DNA from: Gemmatimonadota bacterium
Lineage (GTDB): Bacteria > Gemmatimonadota > Gemmatimonadetes > Longimicrobiales > Gaopeijiaceae
Length of the DNA stretch: 7,873 nucleotides
Direction of reading: 5' to 3'
NCBI GenBank assembly: GCA_002731735.1
Contig: PCCM01000033.1
Span: 16,879-24,751 of the forward strand
Positions 6,351 through 7,873 of this stretch are shown piece by piece (position 1 is the stretch's first letter; every line of letters starts with the position of its first letter). A program made the position numbers and the translations under genes. Under the pieces are notes generated by a model. It did not search any database and was not told the DNA's origin. It saw only the letters and a program-made list of their open reading frames with translations.

Positions 6351-6843
6351 AGACCACGACTCGGGCGGGCAAGGCCTTACCCACATGGACGGCGAGGGAA
6401 ATCCGCGCATGGTAAACGTGTCGGATAAGGCCACCTCGGCGCGCACCGCGGTGGCCGAGGGCCGTATCCGCATGTCTTCGGACACGCTTGATGCCATTCG
6501 AGGGGGGGAGGTGCACAAGGGAGATGTGCTCCAGGTAGCTCGACTTGCCGGAATCATGGCCGGAAAGCGCACGGCCGACCTGATCCCCCTTTGCCACATG
6601 CTCCCCGGTGCCTCCATTACCGTGGACCTAGACTTCGATGAGGCCCTCCCCGGGATCGTCCTTCAGGCAGAGGCACGTATCACCGGCCAGACGGGAGTCG
6701 AGATGGAGGCCCTCACAGCTGTTTCCGTAGGGCTTCTCACGGTATACGACATGGCAAAATCCCTCGACCGCGGAATGGTGATCGAGGGGATCCGTCTGCT
6801 CCGTAAAGACGGTGGAAAGTCGGGCACGTGGACCGCCGATTAA
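6337..6843 (+). CDS. moaC: Cyclic pyranopterin monophosphate synthase MoaC
   Basis: MoaC turns the MoaA product (3',8-cyclo-7,8-dihydroguanosine 5'-triphosphate) into cyclic pyranopterin monophosphate, the first stable intermediate of molybdenum cofactor synthesis, in the cytosol. The 168 residues include RMVNVSDK (24-31), KGDVLQVARLAGIMAGKRTA (61-80), LIPLCHML (82-89), TGVEMEALTAVS (119-130), YDMAK (137-141) and KDGGKSG (157-163). By a constant offset of ten from E. coli numbering, catalytic Lys61, Asp138 and Lys141, plus His87, Glu122 and Glu124, are all kept. CHML replaces the usual CHPL. The TTG start has a strong GGAGG (6326-6330) six bases upstream, and the family-typical LTHMD (14-18) precedes the first ATG (6385), so the ATG would truncate the domain. 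The gene overlaps holB by 14 nt. No other molybdenum cofactor gene is in the window. Confidence 0.96.
   Translation: MATPKDHDSGGQGLTHMDGEGNPRMVNVSDKATSARTAVAEGRIRMSSDTLDAIRGGEVHKGDVLQVARLAGIMAGKRTADLIPLCHMLPGASITVDLDFDEALPGIVLQAEARITGQTGVEMEALTAVSVGLLTVYDMAKSLDRGMVIEGIRLLRKDGGKSGTWTAD
6422..6470 (+). other. potential long hairpin with two alternative pairings inside moaC
   Basis: Conformation A pairs CGGATA (6422-6427) with TATCCG (6465-6470), GGCC (6429-6432) with GGCC (6460-6463), and CTCGGC (6435-6440) with GCCGAG (6454-6459): 16 pairs with one 1x1 mismatch and one two-base bulge. Conformation B pairs 6429-6439 with 6446-6456 (10 of 11 pairs, six-base loop) while keeping the outer six pairs. 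The apical part holds the perfect palindrome CACCGCGGTG (6444-6453). It covers moaC codons 29-45. The pairings are read directly from the sequence; any function is unknown, and GC-rich coding DNA makes chance hairpins common. Confidence 0.35.
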
Positions 6844-6857
6844 ACCAACCGCTGTAA

Positions 6858-6888
6858 CTCCATCATCCTTTTTATTGGAGATTTTTTT
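6858..6888 (+). promoter_or_regulatory. weak hairpin with T7 tract over the peptidase ribosome site (attenuator, terminator or leader structure?)
   Basis: In the 43-nt gap after moaC, CTCCA (6858-6862) can pair with TGGAG (6876-6880) across a 13-base loop. Seven T residues follow at 6882-6888. The layout resembles a weak intrinsic terminator. The 3' arm contains the GGAG (6877-6880) that is the ribosome site of the next gene, and the T-run enters its TTG start codon, so the hairpin could also mask translation. Only five pairs form, so the structure is doubtful. No clear promoter hexamers are visible in the gap. Confidence 0.25.
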
Positions 6889-7873
6889 GAGATTCAAAGT
6901 CCTGATCTTATCGACCGCCGGTATCAGCGCCTGTTCGAGTGGTTCCGGAGCTCCCGGAGCCCCTCCCTCCCCCGTATCGAGCGGGAGTGAGTATGAGAGC
7001 GCCACGGTCCGAGCGGCGGCCACGATCCGCCCCGACGATATCCGGCGGCACATCACGTTTCTGGCGAGCGACGATTTAGCGGGAAGGGACACGCCGAGTG
7101 CGGGGCTCGAAACCGCGGCCGCGTACTTGGTGGGATTCATGGAAGAGGCCGGGCTCGAACCCGCTGGAGAAAACGGGACGTTCATTCAACGCTTCCCTTA
7201 CACCCGTTCGGCCATGATCGCAGCGTCCCGGCAGGTGAACTACCGGTCGGCCGGATCGACGCGGGCGTTGGAATACGCGCGGGACTACTACGTGGTACCG
7301 GCGGATCTTTCGGCGACGAACGCCGAAGTCGTTTTCGCAGGCGTAGCCGCTCGGCCCTCGGCCGGATTGGCTGGAGTGGGCCAGGGGAAGGTGGCACTCT
7401 TCACCGCCACGGGTAACCCCATGATAGGAACCGGTGAGGACCTGCTCGGCGCGTTCCAAGCCGCTGTCCAAGGGCGGGCCGGCGGCGTGGTTCTCCTCCT
7501 CGATGAGACGCAAACAGCAGACTCGATCCTGGACATGGCCAGCGCACTTCAGGGAGCCGGGCTGATAATCCCGCTCCCCGTCGTTGCCCTGTCGTCCGAG
7601 AGGGGAGCCGAGCTCTTGGCTGGGGCCGACCTGGATCTTGCCGCACTCAGGGCGTCGCCACCGGCGAACGTAATACCCGTCGACGGCGTCACGATGAACC
7701 TCTCCGCCCCCTATGAGGTGTCCGAGCACACGCCGCCCAACGTGGCAGGAATGATACGGGGGAGTGATCCCGTGCTGCGGGAGCAGTACATCGTGTATAC
7801 GGCCCATTTCGACCATGTCGGTGTCGGGATTCCCGATGCGACCGGAGATTCGATCTACAACGGAGCTGACGAC
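6887..7873 (+). CDS. Secreted M28-family metallopeptidase lipoprotein with PA-like insert (3' end missing)
   Basis: The frame stays open to the last base, giving 329 residues of a truncated gene. The N-terminus RFKVLILSTAGISAC is a short lipoprotein signal with lipobox ISA-Cys16, followed by a Gly/Ser/Pro-rich linker, so the mature protein is probably membrane-anchored on the periplasmic or outer side. Residues about 50-104 (HITFLASDDLAGRDTPSAG, then FMEEAGLEP) match the N-terminal motif of M28 peptidases. Residues about 145-255 look like an inserted protease-associated domain (VVFAGVA, GQGKVALF, AGGVVLLLD, PLPVVALS). NVAGMIRG (285-292) leads into YTAHFDHVG, where His307 should be the first zinc ligand. 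The window ends in NGADD; Asp329 is the expected bridging ligand. The Glu, Asp and His ligands further on are out of view. Start TTG 6887 has GGAG (6877-6880) at a six-base spacing. The family includes aminopeptidases; the substrate cannot be told. Confidence 0.9.
   Translation, partial: MRFKVLILSTAGISACSSGSGAPGAPPSPVSSGSEYESATVRAAATIRPDDIRRHITFLASDDLAGRDTPSAGLETAAAYLVGFMEEAGLEPAGENGTFIQRFPYTRSAMIAASRQVNYRSAGSTRALEYARDYYVVPADLSATNAEVVFAGVAARPSAGLAGVGQGKVALFTATGNPMIGTGEDLLGAFQAAVQGRAGGVVLLLDETQTADSILDMASALQGAGLIIPLPVVALSSERGAELLAGADLDLAALRASPPANVIPVDGVTMNLSAPYEVSEHTPPNVAGMIRGSDPVLREQYIVYTAHFDHVGVGIPDATGDSIYNGADD

Noticed and set aside
6350..6470. Molybdenum cofactor riboswitch at moaC
   Set aside because: The known Moco element lies in a leader upstream of moaA-type operons. 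Here moaC overlaps holB with no leader, and the hairpins seen are inside the gene and do not match that architecture as I know it.
7076..7816. 246-residue open frame on the minus strand near the right edge
   Set aside because: The plus strand here encodes the M28 peptidase in a frame with lipobox and metal-binding motifs. The minus frame has no family signature.
1..7873. Defence system, CRISPR array, mobile element or tRNA/rRNA
   Set aside because: No spaced direct repeats, transposase or integrase motifs, terminal inverted repeats or RNA gene folds were seen. The coding content is continuous housekeeping genes on one strand.

Overview
The window is a GC-rich, tightly packed run of eight genes, all on the + strand, with cell-envelope and housekeeping functions. 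Many features point to a Gram-negative bacterium of the Gemmatimonadota or a close relative. These are a SurA-type periplasmic chaperone, a PdxA, an FtsE-FtsX-EnvC cluster, a DNA polymerase III delta-prime with a long insertion after its HPDLHWYFP motif, and a secreted M28 peptidase lipoprotein. The phylum is inferred from protein style and gene order; no rRNA or other marker is present.

Layout. The 3' part of a surA-like gene (1-1239) enters from the left without its start or signal peptide. After 16 nt comes pdxA (1256-2200). A 66-nt AT-richer gap with a possible 11-codon minicistron precedes ftsE (2267-3127). ftsE abuts ftsX (3128-3985) with no gap, and envC (3988-5205) follows after 2 nt. 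holB (5181-6350, or from 5202) overlaps the envC end, and moaC (6337-6843) overlaps the holB end. A 43-nt AT-rich gap precedes an M28 peptidase lipoprotein gene (from 6887), which runs off the right edge exactly at its metal-binding NGADD motif. No gap exceeds 300 bases, and I see no RNA gene, mobile element, CRISPR array or integration site.

How the genes work together. SurA serves outer-membrane protein biogenesis. surA next to pdxA repeats the order known from E. coli. FtsE, FtsX and EnvC form one functional unit: a membrane-bound ATPase complex that controls a periplasmic LytM-domain protein, which activates septal peptidoglycan amidases. EnvC here lacks the zinc ligands, as expected of an activator and not an enzyme. 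holB (clamp loader) and moaC (molybdopterin synthesis) appear to share the transcript without an obvious functional link.

Of seven visible starts, one is ATG, four are GTG and two are TTG. The points most worth a second look are a repetitive charged tail on FtsE (18-bp units), an unusually good pair of alternative hairpins inside the 5' part of moaC, and a T7 run with partly sequestered ribosome binding site at the start of the peptidase gene. I see no convincing new biological system; this is mainly a conserved housekeeping operon.
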